DNA of 37,292 nucleotides from Colwellia psychrerythraea (GTDB lineage Bacteria; Pseudomonadota; Gammaproteobacteria; Enterobacterales; Alteromonadaceae), in the NCBI GenBank assembly GCA_002163005.1, contig MAAF01000075.1, positions 1-37,292 of the forward strand. The letters run 5' to 3'. Within the stretch, counting starts at the first letter, position 1, and every line of letters begins with the position of its first letter. The position numbers and the translations under genes are program-made. Below the pieces are notes generated by a model, which was given only the letters and a program-made list of their open reading frames with translations, searched no databases and was not told the origin of the DNA. This document shows, in pieces, positions 1 through 8,585 of the stretch.

Positions 1-117
1 GCTTTATGCTGCGTTATTGATATTGAGAAGGGAACAACCATTCTCTTCAATCAATGCCTTGCCTAAAGGCGTTTCTAATTCCAGCTGAATCATGCATCTT
101 CAAGTGGAACGGGTATA
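1..117 (-). repeat. Partial copy of dispersed inverted-repeat element
   Basis: Read on the minus strand, this begins TATACCCGTTCCACTTGAAG and runs on through a GGCAAGGCATTGATTG core. The same stretch occurs in the plus direction at 37152-37292, with related pieces near 23575-23662 and 35154-35200. Inside it, ATTGAT (16-21) pairs with ATCAAT (50-55) and GAGAA (25-29) with TTCTC (41-45), giving a hairpin. The copy is cut by the window edge. Its TATA terminus at 114-117 directly touches the stop codon of the diguanylate cyclase gene at 118-120. No coding sequence is seen in it. Confidence 0.8.
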
Positions 118-1401
118 TTAGTGCAGATTAGGCGCAGGGAGTACTTCTATTCGATTACGACCATTTTCCTTAGCTAGATACATAGCTTTATCAGCATCGT
201 TAATTAATTGGTCTAAGTTTTTATGTCGTTCACTGAGCATAGAAATTCCAATACTTAAGGTCACGCAAACTTCTTTACCATCCATTGTCACACAATGTTT
301 AGCTAATGAATTCTGTATACGGTTAGCGGTTTCAATACCCCCAGCTAAATCGCAATTTGGTAAAACGATAATAAACTCCTCACCTCCGTATCTTGCTAAA
401 AAATCGATGTCACGTATCTCTTGGCCACATATATTGCAAATATGGATTAATAACTCGTCGCCAAATAAATGACCGAACTCGTCATTAACATTCTTAAAAA
501 AGTCGCAATCTAACAGTAATAACGTCAAGTTACTTTTGCTTCTCATTGCGCGAGAGAATTCCATATTTGCACGCTCAAAAAGGGCTCGGCGATTGCCCAC
601 TTTAGTGAGTGGATCAGTATTTGATAACAGCTCTAATACATGTGTTCTTTCCTCCACTATTTTTTTCATAACAGTTAAAGAAACAGTAGATTCACTCAGT
701 TTTTCATTCATGGTATTAAACGCATCAGCAATACTATCGAATTCTTTTGAGTGATGAGAAAGCTGTATATTTTGATAGTCATCACTATGGTTTTTCTCAA
801 AAGCAGATTTAACTTCATTCAATGATTTTCTGACTATAGAGGTTAAGGTAAAGGCGCCAAATAACAAAGCGAGTATACTGACAGCGGAGACAGAAATAAT
901 TAAAATAGCCTGATTTTTTATAGTATTGTAAATATCTTTTTGTGCAATTGCTGACAAGTGCAGTGCATCTGATCGAATAGCTTCGAGCTGTGTCATCAAC
1001 TTTGCTTTCAAATGCTTTTTTATTATCTCGCTGGCATTTTTTAATTTATTTTTATTTATTAGGATGAAAAGACTTTTTAAACTTTCATTTTGACTTTGAA
1101 GACTAATTTGGATGGTCTGCTGTTGCGCTGTTAATTTGGGTGATGATTTAAGCAAGGCTGTTAACTTTACCTCTAACGATTGCCAATCACTAATACTGTA
1201 ATTGCTGTCATAGATATTATCATTGGCAATCAGCTGTTTTAATCTATTTGTTTGGCTCGTTAGCTGTTGCGCATAATTATTTCGGCTAAAAGCAAGCTCT
1301 ATTGCCTGTGATGACCAGATGACACTGCCAAGTAGCAAGACAAATAATAAGCAACAACTTATAGTGAAAAAAAAGATACGTTGCAACAAACTGATATTCA
1401 T
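118..1401 (-). CDS. Membrane-bound diguanylate cyclase (GGDEF domain)
   Basis: This 427-residue protein is predicted to make cyclic di-GMP from two GTP at the inner membrane. Residues about 9-31 form a first membrane segment and about 164-189 a second. Between them lies a helical periplasmic region of about 130 residues with no sensor domain I recognise. A HAMP-like linker (about 190-245) leads into the GGDEF domain (about 262-420). The active-site motif is GGEEF at 339-343, the metal-binding region LLDCDFFKNVND is intact, and an RDID inhibitory site (330-333) sits five residues before GGEEF, so an active, product-inhibited enzyme is expected. The gene starts 13 nt after the stop of the upstream binding-protein gene and is probably co-transcribed with it. 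The ATG start is well placed before the first membrane segment. The input signal is inferred, not seen. Confidence 0.93.
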   Translation of the reverse strand: MNISLLQRIFFFTISCCLLFVLLLGSVIWSSQAIELAFSRNNYAQQLTSQTNRLKQLIANDNIYDSNYSISDWQSLEVKLTALLKSSPKLTAQQQTIQISLQSQNESLKSLFILINKNKLKNASEIIKKHLKAKLMTQLEAIRSDALHLSAIAQKDIYNTIKNQAILIISVSAVSILALLFGAFTLTSIVRKSLNEVKSAFEKNHSDDYQNIQLSHHSKEFDSIADAFNTMNEKLSESTVSLTVMKKIVEERTHVLELLSNTDPLTKVGNRRALFERANMEFSRAMRSKSNLTLLLLDCDFFKNVNDEFGHLFGDELLIHICNICGQEIRDIDFLARYGGEEFIIVLPNCDLAGGIETANRIQNSLAKHCVTMDGKEVCVTLSIGISMLSERHKNLDQLINDADKAMYLAKENGRNRIEVLPAPNLH

Positions 1402-1414
1402 CGTAAACCTTCCT

Positions 1415-2425
1415 TTATTGGGGGATATTTACCGCATTTGGCATAACTGCTAACATAGCTCTGCTGTCAATAAAGTGCTCAATGTTAGGGACTTCATTAA
1501 ACTGAGTCATCTGGGTCGCAACAGCCCATATTGCTTGTGATTCAACACTTAACATTAGAGATTGATTGAGACCTAGTTTGAATATGTAATCGGACCAAAC
1601 CCAGTCAATAAATTCAGCGGTAAGTTTAAGCTCATCCATAACTATTTGTTTAGACTCCCTAGGGTGAGAGGCAATATAATCAATAGCGATGCTCAACCCC
1701 TGGATAACACATTTTGCTTTTTCAACCAGTAAATTATCTGCGGTTACCGAAATTAAATTAAAACTTAAAGTATTTAAGCCTTTAGTTTTGTGTATTTTAA
1801 TTTGGCCATTAAGTAATTGAGCACTTTGAAAGCCAAAGGGCTCCCAGGGCAAAAAGACGTCAATATCCTTATTGATAAAGCCATTCACTAACTGCTCAGG
1901 CTTGTAATGATAAAGTTCAACATCTTCTGTGGTTAAACCTTCAAGCGCTAACAAAGTACTTAAAAAGTACTCACTAGCGGTACCATGAGTTACCCCAATC
2001 TCTTTGCCTTTAAGGTCCATGGTTGAATTAATTTTTGCAGAGGTTCGGGTAATTAGTTTGACATCATTATCCGATTGACCAAACATTGCATGGGTGACAA
2101 ATGTTTTGTTCGCCAAACTTTGAAAAGCAATTACTGAGTCTGAACTAGTACCGAAATCAACATCACCATTCATGACTTTGGTAAAAGCCCTTTGTCCACC
2201 AACAACTTCATCAAATTTAACACTAACGCAGGTTTCGTCAAAGGCACCTATCGCCTTGGCAACATAGAAAGGCGTTGATAAGGGAGTTTTAGAAACGGCA
2301 ATCATTAGAGGATATTTGGGCTGTTGCCAATGAGATTCAAAATTTGAATAAAGCCAGGCAGCACTAATAAATACAAGCAAGGTGATCAAAGACAAAATGA
2401 GGTTTTTATTAATCAAAATAATCAA
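1415..2425 (-). CDS. Periplasmic substrate-binding protein, NMT1/SsuA type
   Basis: The 336-residue protein has a hydrophobic N-terminal segment (about 8-27, export signal or uncleaved anchor, no lipobox). It is followed by a two-lobed binding-protein fold of the kind that binds nitrate, sulfonates, taurine or thiamine precursors. Supporting segments are TPFYVAKAIGAF, VMNGDVDFGTSSD, LKGKEIGVTHGTASEYFL and DVFLPWEPFG. No permease or ATPase gene is adjacent; the next gene in the operon is a diguanylate cyclase, so this protein may act as a ligand sensor rather than a transporter part (inference). The reading frame begins at a TTG codon (2425) and no ATG precedes the hydrophobic segment, so the start is uncertain and could be a nearby TTG or ATT. 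No strong ribosome binding site is visible. The ligand cannot be named. Confidence 0.82.
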   Translation of the reverse strand: MIILINKNLILSLITLLVFISAAWLYSNFESHWQQPKYPLMIAVSKTPLSTPFYVAKAIGAFDETCVSVKFDEVVGGQRAFTKVMNGDVDFGTSSDSVIAFQSLANKTFVTHAMFGQSDNDVKLITRTSAKINSTMDLKGKEIGVTHGTASEYFLSTLLALEGLTTEDVELYHYKPEQLVNGFINKDIDVFLPWEPFGFQSAQLLNGQIKIHKTKGLNTLSFNLISVTADNLLVEKAKCVIQGLSIAIDYIASHPRESKQIVMDELKLTAEFIDWVWSDYIFKLGLNQSLMLSVESQAIWAVATQMTQFNEVPNIEHFIDSRAMLAVMPNAVNIPQ

Positions 2426-2681
2426 TACAAAATAAAGGTTTTTTTAAGTATAGAAAAAATTCATAAATTTGGATCATTGTACTCAAACTTACTTGCTCGC
2501 TAATGCCGTAACCATGCCTATCTCACGTTCGTCTGGCAATACCGAATATTTTGCCAAATTCAAATTGACTAAATTACATTTTCTAACAGTTTTTCGACAC
2601 TTAGGTAACTGATTTATACATCTGCGTTAGTCAAAATTAGCCCATACGTCACACCTAGAGAAAAGACAGGGATCGCCAGAA

Positions 2682-4805
2682 ATGAAAACAATACCCACCA
2701 CTTGTATGGCAAGCTCACTATTAATGCTAATAGCTGCACTGCCTGTAACGGCAATGGCAATGGCAGCATCAGGTGAGAACGTAGAAAAAAACTCAAAACA
2801 AAGCTCACAAAAAAATAGTATTGAAGCGATAAATAAAAAAGCAACCGAGCAAGGTATTGAAGTTATCGAGGTTACCTCAAGACGTAACCAAGCCAATAGT
2901 GAGATGACTGAACAAACTGAACAGTTAATGAGTGTTGCGGGTATCGGCAATGACCCATTAAGCGCCGTTTATAGTTTACCTGGTATTATTTATGCTGGCG
3001 GTGATACTGGTTCACCAGCAGTGCGCGGATCTTCTCCTGAAGATAATGCCTTTTACATTGATGACATGCCTGCAGGTTACATATTCCATTTATTTGGCGA
3101 CAGTATTTTTAATGAAAACCTTATTCAAGACTTTACCCTACATCCAGCTGCCTTTGGCAGTGAATATGGCAATGCCACGGGTGGTGTTTTTGATGTGCAA
3201 TTACGCGATCCTCGACAACAAGATATCACGACTACTGTTGATTTAAGCATGCTCAAAAGTGGCGTTATGGTAGAAGGTGAAACCTTTGATGATCAAGCTT
3301 TCTACCTCTCTTATCGTCGTAGTCAGATCCACCTATTTTTACCTGAAGGTGAAGAAGATGAGGGGTATACGGTATTTAAAGCCCCGATAAGTGAGGATTA
3401 CCAAGGTAAATATCAATGGCTAATAGGTGATGCTCACAAACTTACCTTAAGTGCTTCTGGAGCCAGCGATACTGGTGGCATTAATATTTCTGAAAAATCA
3501 GAAGAAGGCCGAATTGATCCTGATAGTATCGGTGATTTTAACATATTGACCAAATTTGATAGCCAAAGTCTTTCATGGCAATACTATGGCGATGAAGAAA
3601 AAATAATGCAGTTAGTCGCAGGTCATACGGTCAACAAAACTGACCAAATTTTTGGTAAAGGGCAGTTTATCAAAGTTGATGAAGAATCCTATAATGTGCG
3701 TTTTTCATCACAAATTACCTGGCTTAATAATCATAAGTTAGGTTTTGGCTTTGACTACAGTAAATCAGACGTTGATTACAGTTTCGATATGATCCCTTAT
3801 TACTGTACTGAAAATGATGCCGACTGTAATGAAAACAAAGGTGATCGCATTCAAGATGTAGCCACCCTCACCGATGAAGATATAGCCGTTTATGTTCATG
3901 ATATTTGGCAGCTAAGTGATACTTGGCAGCTAACTATTGGCCTAAGAGCTGAACGTAACGATTACACCAACCAAAATTTTGTTCATCCAAGGCTTGCCTT
4001 AGATTGGTTCGCTACTGATGACTTAACCTTTAAGGCAAAGGCAGGTACCTATAGCCGTTTTCCTGATGTTGATACCGCGTTAAATAAACTAGGTAACCCA
4101 AAGATAAAATCACCACAAGCAACGCATTACTCATTAGGTGTTGATTATGATTTAAACGGCATTTGGTTCACCTCACTTGATATCTACCATAAAGAGCTAA
4201 CAAAATTGCCCCGCTCTGTTGATGAAAATACGGCCGCAGAGGATGTAGATTTACACTATACCAGTGATACTTCAGGTGATGCACAAGGGGTTGAATGGTT
4301 AGTTAGGCATGAACGTCATAATGGTTGGTTTGGCTGGGCATCGTTAAGTTGGTCACAAAGTCAACGTACTGATGACTTGACCAAGGTGACTGCTGATTAC
4401 TACCTAGACACACCTATGGTGGCAAATGTTGTTGTTAATTATGAGTTAAATGAACGTTGGGATTTTGGTTTACGTTTCACCCTGCGCAGTGGCGCAAAAT
4501 ATACCCCCATTGTTGGTTTACGTGAAAATCCTGACTATGATGATCACTTTTTACCGGCTTATGGCGAGTTAAACGCAAAAACGCTACCTGTGTACCATCG
4601 TTTAGATTTAGAAGCGAATTACAAGACAAGTTATTGGGGCTATAACGCCCAATGGACTTGGGCTATTATCAATGCCATGGCACAGAAAAATGTCTCTGGT
4701 TACTACTATGAACCTGGCGATAACGACAGCCTGACTGAATACAATGTCTCGGGCGAAGAAGATATTGGCGTATTTCCTTATATTGGTTTAAAAATGACTT
4801 TTTAG
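2682..4805 (+). CDS. TonB-dependent outer-membrane receptor
   Basis: A 707-residue outer-membrane receptor for TonB-driven uptake. The N-terminus is a signal peptide (about 1-29, ending near AMAMA). A possible TonB box (IEVIEVTSRR, about 59-68) follows, then a plug domain (about 75-165) with AVYSLPGI, GSPAVRGSSPEDNAFYIDD and GSEYGNATGGVFDVQLRD. The rest is an alternating, aromatic-rich beta-barrel ending in LKMTF, with the terminal Phe expected for BAM-dependent assembly. AGGGA lies 9 nt before the ATG. Plug and barrel look complete. No carboxypeptidase-like N-terminal extension is present. No Fur-like site was recognised upstream. It precedes a MipA/OmpV gene by 82 bp on the same strand and may belong with that cassette. 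The substrate cannot be deduced. Confidence 0.92.
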   Translation: MKTIPTTCMASSLLMLIAALPVTAMAMAASGENVEKNSKQSSQKNSIEAINKKATEQGIEVIEVTSRRNQANSEMTEQTEQLMSVAGIGNDPLSAVYSLPGIIYAGGDTGSPAVRGSSPEDNAFYIDDMPAGYIFHLFGDSIFNENLIQDFTLHPAAFGSEYGNATGGVFDVQLRDPRQQDITTTVDLSMLKSGVMVEGETFDDQAFYLSYRRSQIHLFLPEGEEDEGYTVFKAPISEDYQGKYQWLIGDAHKLTLSASGASDTGGINISEKSEEGRIDPDSIGDFNILTKFDSQSLSWQYYGDEEKIMQLVAGHTVNKTDQIFGKGQFIKVDEESYNVRFSSQITWLNNHKLGFGFDYSKSDVDYSFDMIPYYCTENDADCNENKGDRIQDVATLTDEDIAVYVHDIWQLSDTWQLTIGLRAERNDYTNQNFVHPRLALDWFATDDLTFKAKAGTYSRFPDVDTALNKLGNPKIKSPQATHYSLGVDYDLNGIWFTSLDIYHKELTKLPRSVDENTAAEDVDLHYTSDTSGDAQGVEWLVRHERHNGWFGWASLSWSQSQRTDDLTKVTADYYLDTPMVANVVVNYELNERWDFGLRFTLRSGAKYTPIVGLRENPDYDDHFLPAYGELNAKTLPVYHRLDLEANYKTSYWGYNAQWTWAIINAMAQKNVSGYYYEPGDNDSLTEYNVSGEEDIGVFPYIGLKMTF

Positions 4806-4887
4806 TTAAGCGTTGAAGTTTACTTACACTTTTTAAACAATAAAAATGAACCGCTAAGCACAAGTAACATTTACACCGTGGTAACAT

Positions 4888-5844
4888 ATGATTACTTTTT
4901 GTAAATATGCTTTGTGCTTTGCTATGTCCTTTAAAAAAAATAATATCAGACGACTACAGAATCAAGGCTTTTCTTGGCTACTTGCCATTAGTTTATTAAT
5001 ATTTAGCGCCTTAAGTTACGGGCAAGAGTCCAGTGACAGCTATGAGAACGATGCCAATAAACCCGTTATTAAAGATGATTTCCAGTGGCAAATTATACTA
5101 GATCTCTCTTTAATTTATGATCCTACAATCATAGCTGGCATTGAACAGGAAGAGTTATCAGAATATCTTCTGCCTGGCTTGTTGGTTGATATTTCTTACA
5201 AAGGTTTTTATTTACAAAGCAACCAAAGACGCTCCCATGTACTACTTGGCGGTACCGAATTAGGTTACCAACTCTTTATTGAGGATAACTGGCAACTTGA
5301 CCTGATACTAAAAGCTTACATGCAAGGTTACGATTCTGAATCATTGATTGAGTATGGCGGCGGCGACGCAGAGTTGCTAGCAGGATTAAAAGAGCGAGAA
5401 ATAACTATTGGTGCAGCGATACGTTACTCCCAGTATTTTGAAGATGCCTTATTTCGTATTGATTTTGCTTATGGCAGTTCAGGTGAAGATGAAAACGAAC
5501 ATCATGTCGGTGGTCTAATCATTGACAGCTTCTACAGCTATTTATTACCTTACAAAAATTGGGATATCTATTTAGGCGTGGGGTTAACTTATTTTAGCCA
5601 AGATATTATTAATTATTATATCGGTGTTAGTCCTGATGAAGTATTAGCAACAAGGCCTGAATATGATGCTGAAGCAGGCTTTAGAGCGCAAGCTGAAATT
5701 TATGCGCAATATCCTGTATCAGAAAGTTGGTCTTTTCATACCGGTATCACCCACAGTTATTTTTCAAATAATGTTAAAGAAAGCCCTTTGGTTGATACGA
5801 ACCAAACCACCCAAGTTACGCTTGGAGTGATGTATGTATTTTAA
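4888..5844 (+). CDS. MipA/OmpV family outer-membrane protein
   Basis: This is a 318-residue protein with a signal peptide ending near ALSYGQ and an amphipathic beta-strand pattern finishing in LGVMYVF, typical of an outer-membrane barrel. Length and segments such as LLPGLLVDISYKGFYLQ and YLGVGLTYFSQDI fit the MipA/OmpV family. MipA was described as a scaffold for murein synthesis enzymes; OmpV-like members are implicated in osmotic or antimicrobial stress. An internal ATG at 4924 (MSFKKNNIRR) would give a more standard signal peptide than the ATG at 4888, and neither has a clear ribosome binding site. The gene overlaps the next one by 11 nt and heads a run that ends in a two-component system, suggesting that the system responds to, or controls, envelope state (inference). 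Confidence 0.8.
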   Translation: MITFCKYALCFAMSFKKNNIRRLQNQGFSWLLAISLLIFSALSYGQESSDSYENDANKPVIKDDFQWQIILDLSLIYDPTIIAGIEQEELSEYLLPGLLVDISYKGFYLQSNQRRSHVLLGGTELGYQLFIEDNWQLDLILKAYMQGYDSESLIEYGGGDAELLAGLKEREITIGAAIRYSQYFEDALFRIDFAYGSSGEDENEHHVGGLIIDSFYSYLLPYKNWDIYLGVGLTYFSQDIINYYIGVSPDEVLATRPEYDAEAGFRAQAEIYAQYPVSESWSFHTGITHSYFSNNVKESPLVDTNQTTQVTLGVMYVF

Positions 5845-6259
5845 TGTTGGCAAAGGAATTGCCATTGTTTTGCCAACACTGCTTTATTGCTTACTGGTGT
5901 GTAAGCAAGTTAGCGCAAATGAGCTAGCAGTAAGTGATAATAACAAGGTGGTTTTTACTGCCCTGCCCGAGCAGTGTGTGACATTAAGGCAAGGGCGTAG
6001 TTGTTTTGCCACCGTAGAATTGCAATGGAAATCACCCTCAAAACAAAGTTTTTGTCTATATCAAGAAGGTGAAAAGAAGCAATTAGCTTGTTGGAAAAAC
6101 AGTAATAATGTTCAGATAAAAATAGACTTCGAATCAAATAAAAGTGTTAAATATCAGTTACGTAAAGAAGTTAATGATAAAGTTGTAGCCGAAGCTCAAG
6201 TTGAAGTAAGTTGGCAGCATAAAAATACCGCACGTAAACGTCGCTGGCGACTATTTTAG
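5834..6259 (+). CDS. DUF3019 family exported protein
   Basis: A 141-residue protein with a signal peptide (about 1-28) and a small domain containing LPEQCVTLRQGRSCFATVEL, FCLYQEG and LACWKN. The four spaced cysteines probably form disulfides in the periplasm, and the pattern matches DUF3019, a family of unknown function common in Alteromonadales. GGAG (5824-5827) lies 6 nt before the ATG, inside the end of the preceding MipA-like gene, so the two are translationally linked. The C-terminus is strongly basic (ARKRRWRLF). The response regulator that follows lies 105 bp downstream on the same strand. I infer an accessory role in envelope sensing because DUF3019 genes sit with MipA/OmpV and two-component genes, but no activity can be assigned from sequence. 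Confidence 0.78.
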   Translation: MYFNVGKGIAIVLPTLLYCLLVCKQVSANELAVSDNNKVVFTALPEQCVTLRQGRSCFATVELQWKSPSKQSFCLYQEGEKKQLACWKNSNNVQIKIDFESNKSVKYQLRKEVNDKVVAEAQVEVSWQHKNTARKRRWRLF

Positions 6260-6364
6260 TCTGTGACTTTTTAGTAATTGCTAGCTATTACGAATAAAGC
6301 AGTGATCTTGTTGGGTTTTAAAGATGACCATTTAACTGGGTATACCCCAGTAGGAATAAGAAAA

Positions 6365-7093
6365 ATGTACAATATATTATTAGTGGAAGATGACATTAGC
6401 CTTGCTGACTGGGTGTGTGAATATTTAACAGAGCAAGGATTTAATGTTACCCATGTAGCTCGTGGCGATCTAGTGCTTGAGGTGATCAAAAAAAACACCA
6501 CAGACATAGTGTTACTTGACGTTATGTTGCCAGGACTAAATGGTATCGAGGTATGTCGTCTTATCCGCCAGCATGAACCAAGCAAGCAAGTGCCCGTTAT
6601 TATGCTAACCGCACGCGCCGATGAATTTGATGAAGTGATAGGTTTAGAAGCTGGAGCTGATGATTATGTAATAAAGCCGGTTCGTCCACGCGCTTTATTA
6701 GCACGAATAAATCGTCAATTAAGCCATAATGAGAAAACAGATCCTAACCCTAATGCCCCGTTAGTTTTTGGAGAGCTAACCATCAACCAAGAAGCAAAAC
6801 GTGTGCTTTATCAGGGAAAAGAGGTAGAACTATCAACTAGTCTATTTGCCTTTCTCACTTATCTGGCACAGCATGCCGGTAATGTTGTGGATAGAGACTC
6901 TGTTTTTAAAGCCCTTAAAAAACGTGAATATGATGGCCAAGATAGACGCTTTGACGTTATGTTATCCACCTTACGCAAGCTCTTTAATGACGATCCACAA
7001 AAGCCACAAAAGTTTAAGACCATCTGGGGTAAAGGTTATTTATTTGTTAGTGATGCTTGGCAAGATAAAGCCGCGTGTGGCATTGAAGAATAA
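6365..7093 (+). CDS. OmpR/PhoB-type response regulator
   Basis: The 242-residue protein has an N-terminal receiver domain with acidic pocket E8-D9-D10, phospho-acceptor D52 (in LLDVMLPG), T82 and K104 (VIKPV). A C-terminal winged-helix DNA-binding domain (about 140-235) contains LSTSLFAFLTYLAQHAGNVV and WGKGYLF. The frame extends upstream to an ATG at 6278, but those 29 extra residues do not belong to the fold; the ATG at 6365 (MYNILLVEDD) starts exactly where receivers start, with TAGGAA upstream. The histidine kinase gene begins 2 nt after its stop, so the two are a cognate pair. It is probably co-transcribed with the MipA-like and DUF3019 genes and likely regulates them (inference). Confidence 0.93.
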   Translation: MYNILLVEDDISLADWVCEYLTEQGFNVTHVARGDLVLEVIKKNTTDIVLLDVMLPGLNGIEVCRLIRQHEPSKQVPVIMLTARADEFDEVIGLEAGADDYVIKPVRPRALLARINRQLSHNEKTDPNPNAPLVFGELTINQEAKRVLYQGKEVELSTSLFAFLTYLAQHAGNVVDRDSVFKALKKREYDGQDRRFDVMLSTLRKLFNDDPQKPQKFKTIWGKGYLFVSDAWQDKAACGIEE

Positions 7094-7095
7094 CC

Positions 7096-8397
7096 ATGCG
7101 CAGTCTCTATATTAGTATCATTTTTACTGTCTTGGGTTCGCTATTTTTTATTGGCTGGGGATTAGATGAACTAGTAGAATATTCAACTGAAGATAAAATA
7201 ACTGAAACACAAGGCACTATTGTATATCGTCAGCTGCTCGATGGTTTATCGAGTGAACTTAGCTCGCTCACCCATTCGCAATTAAGTGAAAAAGTTAACC
7301 TGTTTCAACGACACTATCAAATAAAAGCCAGCTTGGCCTCAAGTAAAAACATAGCCTTACCGAGCTCATTAGTGGCAGAGTTAAACCAGCAAGGAGGATT
7401 ACTACTTGCTTCAAGCCACAATCAATATTTAGTGAAAAACATAGCCAATCATGCTGACTACCTTTTACGCTTTGAGTTACCCATTGAAACCGTCGACGAC
7501 GACAATTTCAACTTTATTCTAACCTTAATACTCTATGTCAGTATTTGCGGCATATTGATTTTATGGTTAATACCGTTAACAAGACGCTTGTATCTACTAA
7601 ACAATGCCGCAGCTAAAATTGGCTCAGGACAACTTGATGCACGTATAGCTAGCAGTCGATTCTCCTATATTAAAATGTTAGAACGAAGCTTTAATACAAT
7701 GGCTGGAAAAATAGAAAAACTGGTAGCCGACAATAAAATTCTTGCTCGCAGTTTGTCCCATGACATTCGCACACCAATGTCCTGTTTACGCTTTGGTATC
7801 GAAGCCGCGCTTGATAGCAAATCAATAGATAAAAAAAATAGCTATTTAACCCGTATGGATAATGAATTAACGCGTATGGAAGAGATGACTTCGCTGTTTC
7901 TTGATTATGCATCAATGGAGCGACAAGCGTTAAACCTAAAAAAACAACCAACCAATCTCCAAACGTTAATTACCTCTGCAATCACTGATTGCCAAGTACT
8001 TGCCACACAAAAAGGCATAGAAATTAGCAGTATTGTCCCAGAGAAAACACTCAGCTACCAACTAGATTATCATTGGTGTTATCGCGCCATCGTAAACTTA
8101 ATCAGTAATGCTATTGGCTATGCTGGCAGCAATATAACCGTATTGTTAAAAAACAGTAACGACGCCATAACCATTACCGTCGCTGATGACGGTAAAGGCA
8201 TTAGTGAAGATAAGTTAGAGATTATTTTCAACCCTTTCGTAAAGCTTGATGCCGATAGAACCCGAGAACAAGGCCATTTTGGCTTAGGTTTAGCTATTTG
8301 TAGCAAGGTGATGGATTGGCATCAAGGGAGTATTAGCGCCGCTAACGGCACACAACTTTGTGGTGCTAATTTTACTCTATCATTCCCTGTTAGTTAG
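7096..8397 (+). CDS. Sensor histidine kinase paired with the upstream regulator
   Basis: This 433-residue inner-membrane kinase has a first membrane segment (about 5-22), a periplasmic sensor region of about 115 residues and a second membrane segment (about 139-161). A HAMP-like linker (about 162-212), a dimerisation helix with phospho-acceptor H222 (SLSHDIRTP) and an ATPase domain follow. The ATPase domain has an N box (NLISNAIGYAG, about 334-344), DDGKG (364-368) and GLGLAI (396-401). All motifs needed for autophosphorylation are present. The gene follows the response-regulator stop by 2 nt. The periplasmic part resembles no domain I can name; its place behind exported MipA-like and DUF3019 proteins suggests an envelope or peptide stimulus (inference). 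No terminator with a T-run was seen after the stop. Confidence 0.92.
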   Translation: MRSLYISIIFTVLGSLFFIGWGLDELVEYSTEDKITETQGTIVYRQLLDGLSSELSSLTHSQLSEKVNLFQRHYQIKASLASSKNIALPSSLVAELNQQGGLLLASSHNQYLVKNIANHADYLLRFELPIETVDDDNFNFILTLILYVSICGILILWLIPLTRRLYLLNNAAAKIGSGQLDARIASSRFSYIKMLERSFNTMAGKIEKLVADNKILARSLSHDIRTPMSCLRFGIEAALDSKSIDKKNSYLTRMDNELTRMEEMTSLFLDYASMERQALNLKKQPTNLQTLITSAITDCQVLATQKGIEISSIVPEKTLSYQLDYHWCYRAIVNLISNAIGYAGSNITVLLKNSNDAITITVADDGKGISEDKLEIIFNPFVKLDADRTREQGHFGLGLAICSKVMDWHQGSISAANGTQLCGANFTLSFPVS

Positions 8398-8585
8398 CCA
8401 TTATTGTAATGTTTAATCACTCTTTACTGCATTACTAAATCAGTAGCGGCCAAAACCACTGCGCCATTCTTACTGTATTATTCACTTGCGATAGGCATTC
8501 TATTAACGCGTAAATTACTTTTGAATTAAGATTTAATAATTATCTTGTTGGTAGTAACCTTTACTCTATAAACAACGATTAGCTA

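Noticed and set aside
2614..2950. Two minus-strand frames overlapping the start of the TonB-dependent receptor
   Set aside because: They oppose a clear signal peptide and plug domain and resemble nothing.
6278..6364. Upstream ATG extending the first response regulator by 29 residues
   Set aside because: The extra residues lie outside the receiver fold; the ATG at 6365 starts where receivers normally start.
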